From Terriglobus roseus (lineage in GTDB: Bacteria > Acidobacteriota > Terriglobia > Terriglobales > Acidobacteriaceae), in NCBI RefSeq assembly GCF_900105625.1, contig NZ_FNSD01000001.1:124001-188000 (forward strand): a stretch of DNA of 64,000 bases, given 5' to 3'. A model generated the notes under the pieces. The model was not told where the DNA came from. It saw only the letters and a program-made list of their open reading frames with translations, and searched no databases. Position numbers and translations under genes: made by a program. Below are positions 34,666-43,816 of the stretch, in pieces; the stretch's first letter is position 1; the number at the start of each line of letters is the position of its first letter.

Positions 34666-36438
34666 CTACTTGCTGGCTTTCAGCATCTGTTCGGCATGAC
34701 GCAGACTGGTCTCCGTCACCGTCGCGCCGCTGATCATGCGGGCGATCTCGTTGGTACGCTCTTCTTCCTTCATTTGCCGGATCTGTGTGCGGGTACGACC
34801 GTCGCGCTCGGACTTTTCGACCAGGAAGTGCTGGTTCGCGAACGCGGCAATCTGCGGCAGGTGCGTCACGCAGAGCACCTGCTGGTGCGACGCGAGAGCT
34901 TTCAACTTCTGGCCGACCGCTTCGGCAGCGCGACCGCCGATACCGATATCGATTTCGTCGAAGACCAGTGTGCGTGGCAGCGGGATCCGCCGGCGCGTGC
35001 GGTCTGCCCCGCCCTCTTCGACGGAAACCTTCAGAGCCAGCATCACGCGGCTCATTTCACCACCGCTTGCGATCTCTTCGAGAGGCTTCAGTGGCTCACC
35101 CGCGTTGGTCGCGATCAGGCACTCCACGTGATCCCAGCCCACCGCAGTCCAGAAGCTCTGCTCCTTCTGCGGTGCGACTTCCACGCGGAACTGTACCTTC
35201 ATGGCAAGGTCGTTGATCTGTTGCTCCGCCAACTTTTCCAGGCTGCGCGCAGCAGAGGTTCGCGTCTCCGTCAGGTCACTGGCGACGCAGGTATAGACGT
35301 GCTCTGTTTCGGCAAGCGTCTTCTTTGCCTCGGCAATCAGGACATCACGGTTCTCAATCTCCTGCAGTTTCGTTGTGACGTCCTCCCCGTAGGCGATGAC
35401 CTCGGCGAGGGTGCGGCCATACTTACGCTTCAGGCGATCCAGCGCCGCGAGCCTGTCCTCAATCTCCGCAAGACGATCGGGGGAAGCATTGATGTTCTCT
35501 GCATAGTGACGCGCGGTGGCGCTGATGTCCGCGACTGTTGCGCGGGCGTTCGCGATTTGAGTCGCTGCCTCCGCGAAGTTGCTGTCGTAGCGTGCGAGTT
35601 CCTCCACGTGCTTCTGCGCGGCTGCGAGCGTACTCTCCGCTGAACCTTCGTTCTCGTACAGAACTTCGTGCGCGCTCATGGCAGCGGTATAGAGCTTCTC
35701 GGCGTTCGCAAGAACACGCTTCTCCGACTCAAGCTGTTCGTCTTCATCTGCCGAAGAGATCGCTGCCTCAGCGATTTCAGTGCGCTGAAAACTCCACAGA
35801 TCGGCATTCCGCAGGCGTTCCTGCTCTTCTCCGCTCAGACGGTCGAGTTCTTCTCGCGCCTCGCGCCACATCGTATAAGCCGTTCGGATATTCTCTCCAG
35901 CCTGTGCAGAATCGATTCCCTTCCGTGTCTTCAGGCGCGCACGCAGATCGCTCGACAGTTCGCGGCCGGGGAGCAGTGCTGTCTGGATGCCCGCATAGCG
36001 GTCCAGCAAGCCACGCTGCTGCGACTGGTCAAAGGAGTTGGTCGTCTCGGACTGCGCGTGAACCAGCGCAAGTTCCGGTGCAAGCTGCCGCAGGACGCCT
36101 ACCGTCGCGGGTTGATTATTCAGAAACACACGGCCCTTGCCGCTGATATTGACCTCGCGGCGCAGGAGAATCTCCGCGCCTTCCACGTCGATACCGTTGG
36201 CCTCCAGGATGGCCTCGGCGCCGGGTGTGGCTTCAAAGACGCAGGAGACAACAGCCTTCTCAGCGCCATGCCGTACGACATCGCTGGCTGCGCGGCCGCC
36301 CATGAGGAGCGCGAGAGCGTCCACGAGGATGGATTTACCTGCGCCCGTTTCACCCGTGAGGAGGTTCAGGCCACTCCCAAAGGTTGCGACGGCGTGGTCG
36401 ATGACGGCGTAGTTTTCGGCTCGAAGCTCCAGCAGCAT
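34666..36438 (-). CDS. recN: DNA repair ATPase RecN
   Basis: This 590-residue SMC-like protein acts at double-strand breaks. It has an N-terminal ATPase half with LLTGETGAGKSILVDAL and VVRHGAEKAVVSCVFE, a long central coiled coil (about 150-360), and a C-terminal half with ASGGEMSRVMLALK (ABC signature) and LVFDEIDIGIGGRAAEAVG (Walker B). The segment usually reading HGQHE is VHAQSETTN here, a local divergence. GAAGG and AGGG lie just before the ATG at 36438. Confidence 0.93.
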   Translation of the reverse strand: MLLELRAENYAVIDHAVATFGSGLNLLTGETGAGKSILVDALALLMGGRAASDVVRHGAEKAVVSCVFEATPGAEAILEANGIDVEGAEILLRREVNISGKGRVFLNNQPATVGVLRQLAPELALVHAQSETTNSFDQSQQRGLLDRYAGIQTALLPGRELSSDLRARLKTRKGIDSAQAGENIRTAYTMWREAREELDRLSGEEQERLRNADLWSFQRTEIAEAAISSADEDEQLESEKRVLANAEKLYTAAMSAHEVLYENEGSAESTLAAAQKHVEELARYDSNFAEAATQIANARATVADISATARHYAENINASPDRLAEIEDRLAALDRLKRKYGRTLAEVIAYGEDVTTKLQEIENRDVLIAEAKKTLAETEHVYTCVASDLTETRTSAARSLEKLAEQQINDLAMKVQFRVEVAPQKEQSFWTAVGWDHVECLIATNAGEPLKPLEEIASGGEMSRVMLALKVSVEEGGADRTRRRIPLPRTLVFDEIDIGIGGRAAEAVGQKLKALASHQQVLCVTHLPQIAAFANQHFLVEKSERDGRTRTQIRQMKEEERTNEIARMISGATVTETSLRHAEQMLKASK

Positions 36439-36678
36439 TTTCGCCCTACCTTCGCGCAGAGAATAGCACGGAGGCGTGACCGACCGGAGCGCTTTTGACC
36501 GACGGCATTGTCAAAAGAAGTACGCAGCCAGTTTCCGCACGCCGGGAAACCAGTTTTGAGAATGCCTCTCGAGCCCTGTCCGCTCGACCAATGATGGGAG
36601 CTTGGATATCGTCCGCGCATCTTCGAAGGTTCGTCCTTCCCTCAACCCACATTGCAAGCCGATACACTTCCTGCAGGT
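36439..36678. promoter_or_regulatory. 240-bp divergent region between recN and tolQ
   Basis: This region must hold the promoters of recN (minus) and the tol operon (plus). TATTCT on the minus strand about 21 nt before the recN ATG is a possible -10 box. No SOS-type palindrome was recognised. Confidence 0.35.
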
Positions 36679-37458
36679 ATGGCTATTCTCCTCGCGCTCC
36701 TGTTGCAAGACGACGTCCCGGTATCCGCCGCCACTGCGCCACCCGCTGCGGCAAACTCTTCTGCCCTGGTGGAGATGCTTCACAACAGTGGGCCCATCGC
36801 CCTTGCGGTGTTGGTGCTGCTGCTGGCGATGTCCGTGTTTTCGTGGACCATCATGCTGACGAAGGCCGGCGCCTTTCGCCGCGCCCGCGCGAAGAGCCAG
36901 GCCTTTCTGCGTGCCTTTCGCAAGTCGACACGGCTGAGCGAAATCGCCACCGTGTCCGACACTTACAAGCCCTCGCCCCTGGTGTCTGTATTTACGGAGA
37001 TTGTCGATGAGTACCAGCGGCAGACTGGTGGCCGCGGCTTCCCGCGCAACCCTGTTGCGATCGAGCGCGCGGCGCAGATCGCATCCAGCGAAGCACTCTC
37101 CGATCTTGAGAGCCAGCTCACATGGCTTGCCACCATTGCTGCTGTCGCGCCGTTCATCGGCCTGCTGGGCACGGTGATGGGTATCGTCGATGCGTTTCAC
37201 GGTCTTGGAACGCAGGGCGCCGCGACACTGCGCGCTGTTGCGCCGGGCATTAGCGAGGCGCTGATCACCACGGCTGCCGGCCTTGTCGTGGCAATCCCAG
37301 CAGTTGTTGGCTACAACCAGCTTTCGGCCAGCACGAAGGAATTCGACGCACGCATGGATGACTTCAGCCGCGAACTTCTGAATGCGCTTGAGAACGCCGC
37401 CGCCGGCGCCCAGACGCCAGCCGACGATGCCCGCCGCCGGGCACCCCAGTCCAACTAA
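36679..37458 (+). CDS. tolQ: TolQ/ExbB-type proton channel protein
   Basis: This 259-residue inner-membrane protein harvests proton motive force for the Tol-Pal machine. A first membrane helix lies at about 40-62 (IALAVLVLLLAMSVFSWTIM); helices two and three include LATIAAVAPFIGLLGTVMGI and ISEALITTAAGLVVAIPAVV, the family's conserved core. Its place immediately before tolR, a TonB/TolA-like gene, tolB and pal favours TolQ over ExbB. ATG 36679 is chosen over a TTG nine codons upstream. Confidence 0.9.
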   Translation: MAILLALLLQDDVPVSAATAPPAAANSSALVEMLHNSGPIALAVLVLLLAMSVFSWTIMLTKAGAFRRARAKSQAFLRAFRKSTRLSEIATVSDTYKPSPLVSVFTEIVDEYQRQTGGRGFPRNPVAIERAAQIASSEALSDLESQLTWLATIAAVAPFIGLLGTVMGIVDAFHGLGTQGAATLRAVAPGISEALITTAAGLVVAIPAVVGYNQLSASTKEFDARMDDFSRELLNALENAAAGAQTPADDARRRAPQSN

Positions 37459-37477
37459 GCATAGGAGATCGACACCC

Positions 37478-37882
37478 ATGGCCTTCTCCACGAGACGAAC
37501 GCAGTCCTCACTCGCCGAGATCAACATCACGCCCCTAGTGGATGTGGTGCTCGTGCTGCTGCTGATCTTTATGCTGACCGCACCCGTGCTGCAATCGGGT
37601 ATCGAAGTGGCGGTGCCGCAGACACGCACCGTCAACCAGCTCACGGAAGAACGCACCGTCGTCTCCATCGATCACGAGCAGCGGGTCTTCCTGCAGGATA
37701 AGCCGGTCAACATCGCAGAGTTACCGCGACTACTCCGCACCAAGGGTGATCCATCCAAGAAGGTGATCTACCTGCGCGCGGATCAAAAGGTTCCCTTCGG
37801 CGCTTTTGCATCCGTGATGGATGCCGTCAAGCAGGCGGGCATCATCAATATCAGCATTGTCACCAGGCCTTTCGAGAAGTAG
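37478..37882 (+). CDS. tolR: TolR/ExbD-type protein
   Basis: This 134-residue protein has one membrane helix (about 20-40). It begins with LAEINITPLVDVVLVLLLIF, which contains the conserved Asp of the proton path. A periplasmic domain follows (VYLRAD-like segment VIYLRADQKVPF). It partners TolQ in the inner membrane. TAGGAG lies before ATG 37478, and the TonB-like gene follows after 4 bp. Confidence 0.9.
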   Translation: MAFSTRRTQSSLAEINITPLVDVVLVLLLIFMLTAPVLQSGIEVAVPQTRTVNQLTEERTVVSIDHEQRVFLQDKPVNIAELPRLLRTKGDPSKKVIYLRADQKVPFGAFASVMDAVKQAGIINISIVTRPFEK

Positions 37883-37886
37883 AACC

Positions 37887-38684
37887 ATGCCGGTAGTACA
37901 GCAGCCAACCCGGGCCGCACGCACGACGAAGCAGAACTTCGTCGTCGCACTGGCGCTGCATGGAATCATTCTTGGTGGCGTCATCGGTTCGGCGTACATC
38001 TTTCATAAGACGGGCGACGCCTGGGGAGACAAGGCAGACGTTGCCGGTGCCGTTCAGGCCACCATGGTCAACTCCGTCCCGCTGCCGCCCAAGGTGCAGC
38101 CAAAGGCCGATAACGTCCTTGCGTCCGAATCGCCCAGCGAAGTTCCGCCTCCTCCAAAGCCTGCAGCGGAACCACCGCCGAAGCCTACCGACATCCCCAT
38201 TGTCGTGAAGCAGCCTGACAAAAAGCAGCCGAAGACGGCCGAAGCGCCCTCGCCCAAGCCACCGGAGCATCCGCAGCCTGCCAAGCCACAGCCCGATAAG
38301 GCCACGACCGGGGAAACGGCGGGCCTGCGTGTCGCCATGACGGCCGTCGAAAATCGCGCGGGGACGTCCTCTACGAACGTTGCGGACTCAGCCTTTGGCC
38401 AGCGCTACGCCTACTACGTCCGAGCCCTGACGCAGAAGGTGGCACAGCAATGGTTTACGCAGACGCTGGATAGTGGAGCCCCCGGCCACCGTGTCTACAT
38501 AAGCTTCCGCGTGGAGCGGGACGGCACACCGTCGCAGATCCAGATTGCAAAGCCCAGCGGCGATGCAACCCTTGATGCCAGCGCGCTGCGCGCCCTGCAG
38601 CGCATCGATACCTTCGGTCCGCTGCCGGACGGCTACACCGGCCAATTCATCAATGTCCAGTACTACTTCGACCCGAAGCAGTAG
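37887..38684 (+). CDS. TonB/TolA-like energy transducer
   Basis: This 265-residue protein has a cytoplasmic N-terminus, one membrane helix (about 18-42), a long Pro/Lys-rich periplasmic spacer (about 65-145) and a C-terminal TonB-fold domain (YISFRVERDGTPSQIQIAKP...LDASALRALQRI). It should take the TolA position, linking TolQR to the outer-membrane partners TolB and Pal. The C-terminus looks more TonB-like than E. coli TolA, as is common outside Proteobacteria. Confidence 0.85.
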   Translation: MPVVQQPTRAARTTKQNFVVALALHGIILGGVIGSAYIFHKTGDAWGDKADVAGAVQATMVNSVPLPPKVQPKADNVLASESPSEVPPPPKPAAEPPPKPTDIPIVVKQPDKKQPKTAEAPSPKPPEHPQPAKPQPDKATTGETAGLRVAMTAVENRAGTSSTNVADSAFGQRYAYYVRALTQKVAQQWFTQTLDSGAPGHRVYISFRVERDGTPSQIQIAKPSGDATLDASALRALQRIDTFGPLPDGYTGQFINVQYYFDPKQ

Positions 38685-38762
38685 CCAAATCATCACTTTG
38701 CCGTACCGAATCTGGCACCCCTCCGAGCCACTGACAAAGAGCTGCGTCTACCATAGAGAGCG

Positions 38763-40097
38763 ATGACGATCCGTATACAGCAATCTCTTCGTCGCGCGCT
38801 TCTGGCGCTTGCCGCAGTCGGCTGCGCAGGACGACTGCATGCACAGGACAATGTCTTTACCGGGACCAACACCGGCGCCGACCGCGTCCGCATTGCCGCT
38901 GCCGATTTTCGCGGAACTTCGCCTGACGCCGCAGCGCTGAAGCGCACCTTCGACTCTGTCCTCTACAGCGATCTTGGCAATGCCGGCGTCTTCGATCTGG
39001 TCTCCAAGAGCATGCAGCCGCAGGGCACGCCGGGCGCACCCGCTGAGATTCGTCTGCCGGAATGGGCCGGCGGCACGACCAACGCAGCCTTCGTTGCCTT
39101 CGGTTCTTTCGGCATCAATGCCGGCCGCGCCGTCGTGAGTGCTTACGTCGACGACACGCACAATGCACAGTTCCCGCAGGTGCTTGGCAAGCAGTACACC
39201 GAAGCCGCGGATGAGAATGGCGCCCGCACCATCGCGCATAAGCTGGCCGATGAGATCATCCTTCGTCTTGGCGGCGGCATTCCCGGCATCGCAGAGAGCA
39301 AGATCTATTACGTCCATGCAGCCGGCGGTGCGAAAGAGATCTGGGCGATGGACTACGACGGTGCGAATGCGCACGCGATCACCAACCTGGGAACCATCTC
39401 CCTCTCACCCCGTGTATCGCCGGACAACTCGCGCCTGGCATTTTCATCGCTGGGCAAGTACGGCTTCCAGATCCGTGTCTTCTCCCTGTTGCTCAACCGC
39501 ATGGTCACATTTCCCGACAGCGGTGGCACCAATCTGTCACCAGCTTGGTCGGCGAACGGGCAGCTCGCCTATTCCTCCTCGCGGCCCGGCGATCCGGAGA
39601 TTTACGTCTCCGACGGCAGTGGTAACAATGCGCGTCGCATTACAAATTCCCGTGGACCGGATGTTTCGCCCACATGGAATCCCAAAACCGGTTCTCAGAT
39701 CGCGTGGATCAGTGGTCGTACGGGCCTTCCGCAGGTGTACATCATGGATGTCGATGGTGCCGGCGTGCAGCGTATGACTGACTCCGGTTACGCGACATCG
39801 GTTTCCTGGTCACCGAACGGACAGTTCCTGGCCTTCGCCTGGGACCGCAAGTATGGCCCGGGCGCGCCTGGCGGGCAGGACATCTACCTGATGGACGTTG
39901 CCAGTAAGAAGTGGGTACAACTGACCAATGGCATTGGCCGTTGCGACTTCCCGTCGTGGTCTCCGGACGGCCGCCACATTGTCTTCGCCGTAGGTTCAGG
40001 TGCACGAGCCGAGGTCTGGACCATGCTCGCCGACGGAACCGGGAAACATAAGCTCGCAGGCACCGGCAGCGACATGCCAAACTGGAGCTTCCGGTAG
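38763..40097 (+). CDS. tolB: Tol-Pal system protein TolB
   Basis: This 444-residue periplasmic protein begins with a signal peptide (about 1-28, ending LHAQ). An N-terminal domain (about 30-170) is followed by a six-bladed beta-propeller with repeats such as GTISLSPRVSPDNSRLAFSS, LSPAWSANGQLAYSS, VSPTWNPKTGSQIAW and FPSWSPDGRHIVFA. TolB couples Pal with the TolA-like protein. GAGAG just before the ATG could be the ribosome site. A T-run follows the stop codon. Confidence 0.94.
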   Translation: MTIRIQQSLRRALLALAAVGCAGRLHAQDNVFTGTNTGADRVRIAAADFRGTSPDAAALKRTFDSVLYSDLGNAGVFDLVSKSMQPQGTPGAPAEIRLPEWAGGTTNAAFVAFGSFGINAGRAVVSAYVDDTHNAQFPQVLGKQYTEAADENGARTIAHKLADEIILRLGGGIPGIAESKIYYVHAAGGAKEIWAMDYDGANAHAITNLGTISLSPRVSPDNSRLAFSSLGKYGFQIRVFSLLLNRMVTFPDSGGTNLSPAWSANGQLAYSSSRPGDPEIYVSDGSGNNARRITNSRGPDVSPTWNPKTGSQIAWISGRTGLPQVYIMDVDGAGVQRMTDSGYATSVSWSPNGQFLAFAWDRKYGPGAPGGQDIYLMDVASKKWVQLTNGIGRCDFPSWSPDGRHIVFAVGSGARAEVWTMLADGTGKHKLAGTGSDMPNWSFR

Positions 40098-40153
40098 ACT
40101 TTTTTTGATCTCATTGCAAGCAAGCGCGAGCCACTGGCCGCGAGGAGAACTGA

Positions 40154-40912
40154 ATGACACTGCACACTTTGCGGACTAACACGCTGCTCACCTTTGCTGC
40201 GGCCTCGCTGATCCTGTTGTCAGGCTGCCACAAGAAAGTCAGCGCACCGCCGCCGTACACCGCACCGCCCGCAGTGGACGCTGCCGTCGCACCGACTGCT
40301 GTGCTGACAGCCGATCCCTCGGCGATTGATCTCGGCCAGTCCGTCGTGTTGAACTGGCGCACGACCGGCGCGACCTCTGTCAGCATCGATGGCATTGGCC
40401 CGGTGAATCTCAGCGGCACACAGAACGTCACGCCGTCGAACTCGACGAACTTTCACCTGGTTGCCAAGGGTGACGGTGGCGTTGCTGAAGCGAACGTTCG
40501 CGTGACGGTCCGCGTCCCGGCGCCGCCAACCGCTGATCTGGGCACCTCCAATGACCTGGGCTCGGACGCTGCCTTCCACGCAGCGGTTCAGGATGCCTTC
40601 TTCGACTACGACAGCTACGACCTGCGTGCCGATGCAACGGCCAGCACGGTGCAGGCAGCCAGCTATCTGTCCCAGCACCCGGCCATCAAGATCACCATTG
40701 GCGGCTACTGCGACGAACGTGGTTCGGCCGAGTACAACCTGGCACTTGGCGAGAACCGCGCCAACGCAGCGAAGACCGCGCTGGTCAATGCCGGCATTGC
40801 AGCCAGCCGCATTCGCGTGATCTCGTTCGGTAAGGAAAAACAGTTCTGCACCGAGCAGAACGAAAGCTGCTGGCAGCAAAATCGCCGCGCGCAGTTCAAC
40901 ATCGACCGCTAG
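40154..40912 (+). CDS. pal: Peptidoglycan-associated lipoprotein Pal with extra beta-sandwich domain
   Basis: This 252-residue outer-membrane lipoprotein has the lipobox LLSGC (Cys about residue 25). The C-terminal OmpA-like peptidoglycan-binding domain is canonical (FFDYDSYDLRADA, IGGYCDERGSAEYNLALGENR, SFGKEKQFCTEQ). Between them, about residues 47-125, is an added Ig-like segment (LTADPSAIDLGQSVVLNWRT... ending EANVRVTVRV). This makes the protein about 80 residues longer than a usual Pal. GAGGAG is a strong ribosome site. Confidence 0.92.
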   Translation: MTLHTLRTNTLLTFAAASLILLSGCHKKVSAPPPYTAPPAVDAAVAPTAVLTADPSAIDLGQSVVLNWRTTGATSVSIDGIGPVNLSGTQNVTPSNSTNFHLVAKGDGGVAEANVRVTVRVPAPPTADLGTSNDLGSDAAFHAAVQDAFFDYDSYDLRADATASTVQAASYLSQHPAIKITIGGYCDERGSAEYNLALGENRANAAKTALVNAGIAASRIRVISFGKEKQFCTEQNESCWQQNRRAQFNIDR

Positions 40913-40919
40913 GCATCCG

Positions 40920-40953
40920 GTTCGTTCGGCTCTGTGGATAGAGCCGAACGAAC
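40920..40953 (+). terminator. Long stem-loop between pal and cpoB
   Basis: This is a perfect 14-bp inverted repeat (40920-40933 and 40940-40953) with a 6-nt loop, 8 bp after the pal stop. It lacks a T-run, so it may be an mRNA-stabilising or processing stem instead of a full terminator. Confidence 0.6.
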
Positions 40954-40981
40954 GCCGATGGTTCACTTACCTAACCTTTGC

Positions 40982-41007
40982 CTGCGGCAAGCGAAAGCCT
41001 GCCGCAG
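40982..41007 (+). repeat. Second stem-loop before cpoB
   Basis: An 8-bp perfect inverted repeat (ctgcggca 40982-40989, tgccgcag 41000-41007) lies 22 bp before the cpoB start and just upstream of its ribosome site. Confidence 0.45.
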
Positions 41008-41028
41008 CCTTCGTTTGAGGGACACACC

Positions 41029-42000
41029 ATGCGCCGATTCTTTCGCCTCGCGCCCGCCACACTCGCCATCGCTGCCGTGCTCCTGTCGACGCCGACACCA
41101 GCATTCGCCGTCAACAAGGACATGATCCAACTGCAGACGCAGATCCAGCAGTTGCAGGATGCGGTGGCTCGTCTGCAACAGTCCAACGATGAACGCATGG
41201 GCGTAATGAAGGACCTGGTGCAACAGACCACGGACTCCGTCAACAAAATGGCGGGTGCGTTGGACACTCTACAAAAGCAGATGCGCGTGCAGTCGGAAGC
41301 AACTGGCAAGGGACTGGAGACTGTCAGCGGCCAGATGCAGTCGCTAAATGATTCGGTCGATGAACTGAAGGCACGGCTCGCCAAGATCGATCGCGCCATT
41401 GCCGATGTACAGAGCGCACAACAGTCGATGGGTGCTCGCATGGATAACGGTGGCTCGCCTGCTCCGGCAGCTGCTCCCATGGATTCGCCACCCTCTGCAT
41501 CCAGCGGCAAGACATCGAAGCAGGCGCCTCCGCCAAGTGCCGGGCCCTCAGCAAGCGCTTTGCTGCCCTCCAACGCGGAGCTGCCGACCAGCTCCACCGC
41601 GCCGCCGGTCGACGATCTGTACCGAACCGCTTTCAGCGATTACAACGGTGCGAAGTATTCCCTGGCTTCGGCCGAGTTTACCGACGTGATCAAGTTCTAT
41701 CCAGATTCCAATCTCGCAGGAAACGCCTACTTCTATCTCGGCGAGATCGATTACAAAGCTGGCCGCTTTGCATCGGCATCGAAGAACTACGACAAGGTCA
41801 TCGAACAGTATCCCGGCAATCAGAAGATTCCCGTCTCGCAACTGCGTAAGGGCGAGTCGCTGCTCTCAATGAAGCAGACGGAAGCCGGCGCACGCGAGCT
41901 GCGATCGTTGATCCAGCGTTATCCCAATTCGCAGGAAGCACTCGCCGCGCGCACCAAGCTGAACGCGCTTGGCATCACCATCGTGCCGCGCACGCGCTAA
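41029..42000 (+). CDS. cpoB: Cell division coordinator CpoB/YbgF
   Basis: This 323-residue periplasmic protein has a signal peptide (about 1-27, ending AFA), an N-terminal coiled coil (about 30-130), a Pro/Ser/Ala-rich linker (about 140-195) and three C-terminal TPR units (LYRTAFSDYNGAKYSLASAEF, NAYFYLGEIDYKAGRFASASK, GARELRSLIQRYPNSQEA). In E. coli CpoB ties Tol-Pal to peptidoglycan synthesis at division. GAGGG precedes the ATG. Confidence 0.92.
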   Translation: MRRFFRLAPATLAIAAVLLSTPTPAFAVNKDMIQLQTQIQQLQDAVARLQQSNDERMGVMKDLVQQTTDSVNKMAGALDTLQKQMRVQSEATGKGLETVSGQMQSLNDSVDELKARLAKIDRAIADVQSAQQSMGARMDNGGSPAPAAAPMDSPPSASSGKTSKQAPPPSAGPSASALLPSNAELPTSSTAPPVDDLYRTAFSDYNGAKYSLASAEFTDVIKFYPDSNLAGNAYFYLGEIDYKAGRFASASKNYDKVIEQYPGNQKIPVSQLRKGESLLSMKQTEAGARELRSLIQRYPNSQEALAARTKLNALGITIVPRTR

Positions 42001-42015
42001 GCGTTCCAAAGCTCT

Positions 42016-43095
42016 CTAGGAGCGCATACCCCGCAGCCGCGTTGCGATCTCTGCGGCACGCTCGCCCGTCACCGGCAGCAATGGCAACCGGGGTCGTCCA
42101 CCAAAGTAGCCCGACAGCTCGCTTCCAGCCTTGATGGCAGGAATATCCCAGGGTGCAATGCCCTGTTCTGCAGTCGCCAGCCGTCCTTGCTTCTCCTTCA
42201 TCAGCGACACATCGCCGTCCTTCCAAGCAGCCCACACCTCAAACGCAGCCTGCGGCACAGCAGAAGCGATCGGCATCAAGAGACCGCTCGCCCCGGCACG
42301 CAGAGCCTCGGTGGCTCCTTCGGCCATGGCCCAGAGGACCTGGAAGCCAACCTGCTTCGTACGTGTCTTCAATGCTGCGACCGGCGGCGCAGTCGCCACG
42401 GCAGTCTCTCCAGCAGCTGCTCCACTGAGCGACGCAGCACTTACAAAGCTGCCTCCCACGGCTGCAGCCAGTTCCGGCACATGCAACATGCGAGCCGTTG
42501 CAGCGGTAAATGTGATAGTGGTCGTCACCGTGCGTGCGACCGACGTGGTCAGTTCACGCATCTGCACGACGCGACTGATGTGCGACGACTGTTCCAGCAA
42601 ACCAAGCACGTTGGGATGCCCGCTAAGGCGCTCCATCAGTGCGATCGGCAGAACCACGCGGGCAGCATCCGACACCAATACGACAGGTAGCGGGGATGCA
42701 TCCGCGATGGCTTCGAAGTAAGTCAACAATGCGGTGGTTGCATTGCCGTCATCCCACAGCAGGTTCCCGTATTCGATAGGTGGCTCAACCATGACAGCGT
42801 CAAAGCGAGCCTCTGAAGCGACCTGTGCAAGGGCCAGCGAAGCGAAGACGCTGGGCAGCCCAATGCCAGCCAGTAGCACCTTCTCTTTCGCGGCCTCGGC
42901 GCCGACGGTACGAAGTACCTGCGCGCGCTCGTCGTCGGTCAACGACGCAGACTCGCCCGTGCTGCCCAGGGCGACAAGGCCACTCACGGGTGTCAGCGAC
43001 AGGCGCCGCACGTTGTGTTCCAACTTGCGCAGGTTCAGCCTGCCATCTGGGTAAAACGGCGTCGTCAGCGGTACATGAATTCCATCGAGCAGCAT
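42016..43095 (-). CDS. DapA-superfamily protein lacking the Schiff-base lysine
   Basis: This 359-residue protein has the dihydrodipicolinate synthase/N-acetylneuraminate lyase fold start (GIHVPLTTPFYPDGRLN) and GSTGESASLTDDER. At the catalytic site it reads NVLGLLEQSSH where the family has GIKxSS, so the Schiff-base Lys is Leu167. The Tyr normally about 28 residues earlier is also missing (VVLVSDAA). An Ala/Ser/Thr-rich insertion sits near 215-245. Canonical aldolase chemistry is therefore unlikely. GGAG supports ATG 43095; ATG 43116 is an alternative. Confidence 0.75.
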   Translation of the reverse strand: MLLDGIHVPLTTPFYPDGRLNLRKLEHNVRRLSLTPVSGLVALGSTGESASLTDDERAQVLRTVGAEAAKEKVLLAGIGLPSVFASLALAQVASEARFDAVMVEPPIEYGNLLWDDGNATTALLTYFEAIADASPLPVVLVSDAARVVLPIALMERLSGHPNVLGLLEQSSHISRVVQMRELTTSVARTVTTTITFTAATARMLHVPELAAAVGGSFVSAASLSGAAAGETAVATAPPVAALKTRTKQVGFQVLWAMAEGATEALRAGASGLLMPIASAVPQAAFEVWAAWKDGDVSLMKEKQGRLATAEQGIAPWDIPAIKAGSELSGYFGGRPRLPLLPVTGERAAEIATRLRGMRS

Positions 43096-43199
43096 ATAAC
43101 TCCATGGTATCGCCATCGATGTCACCGCGACGCGAGTGCGGAGCGCAACGTCCCGTTTCTCCTTTGCATTCGAGCTGAGAACGGCTAACGTAGGAGGCG

Positions 43200-43685
43200 A
43201 TGGAATCCGTAGAGATCCGTGGAAACAAGACGACAAACGACCTGCTGCGCGAGGCCGCCTGGTTCGTATTGCACACGCTACTCGCGGTCGTGGTGCTCGT
43301 CGTTCTGCTGACCGCCTTCTGGGCGGCACACGTCAATCCTGACGCGGCGGGACCGAAGATGCTGTGCACAGGGCTGGCATTCCTTGTGCCTGCGGCCGCT
43401 GGCTTTGCGATCATGCGGTCACAGCCGGATGATGTCGCGCCCTACGTGTGGATCTCAGGCGCTCTCTTCTTCGGCACCGTCTGTGTCTATGTCCTCGATC
43501 TGCCAACCGGCCCGGGCCTATGCGAACACTGCACCCTTGTGGAGCGGCTCTACCGAACCTTCTTCTCCATCACGCACAACAGCGGCATGCTGGGTGGTGA
43601 TGGCGTCCTGATCGGCGCCTGGATCCCACTGTCGATCATCGGCTACGCAGTCGGGGCGAAACTTGCCGCTGCGGCTGACGAATAA
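43200..43685 (+). CDS. Small multi-pass membrane protein, function unknown
   Basis: This 161-residue protein has about four membrane helices (around 20-42, 55-72, 80-100 and 138-155). LPTGPGLCEHCTLVE, in the loop between helices three and four, holds a CxxC. AGGAGG is an excellent ribosome site. A strong terminator follows. Family not recognised. Confidence 0.75.
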   Translation: MESVEIRGNKTTNDLLREAAWFVLHTLLAVVVLVVLLTAFWAAHVNPDAAGPKMLCTGLAFLVPAAAGFAIMRSQPDDVAPYVWISGALFFGTVCVYVLDLPTGPGLCEHCTLVERLYRTFFSITHNSGMLGGDGVLIGAWIPLSIIGYAVGAKLAAAADE

Positions 43686-43703
43686 CAACACTGCACTTTA
43701 CGC

Positions 43704-43737
43704 AGGAACGGCCTCCGGGTATCCGGAGGCCGTTCCT
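43704..43737. terminator. Strong stem-loop between convergent genes
   Basis: This is a perfect 15-bp inverted repeat (43704-43718 and 43723-43737) with a 4-nt loop, then gtcttt on the plus strand. It lies 19 bp after the membrane protein gene and before the end of carB, so it may serve both. Confidence 0.8.
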
Positions 43738-43816
43738 GTCTTTCATGAGACGAGGGATTGCCTGGAGGCGAATCCACGTCACTGGGAGCGAATCGTGGTC
43801 CACCTGCTCGCCTTTC

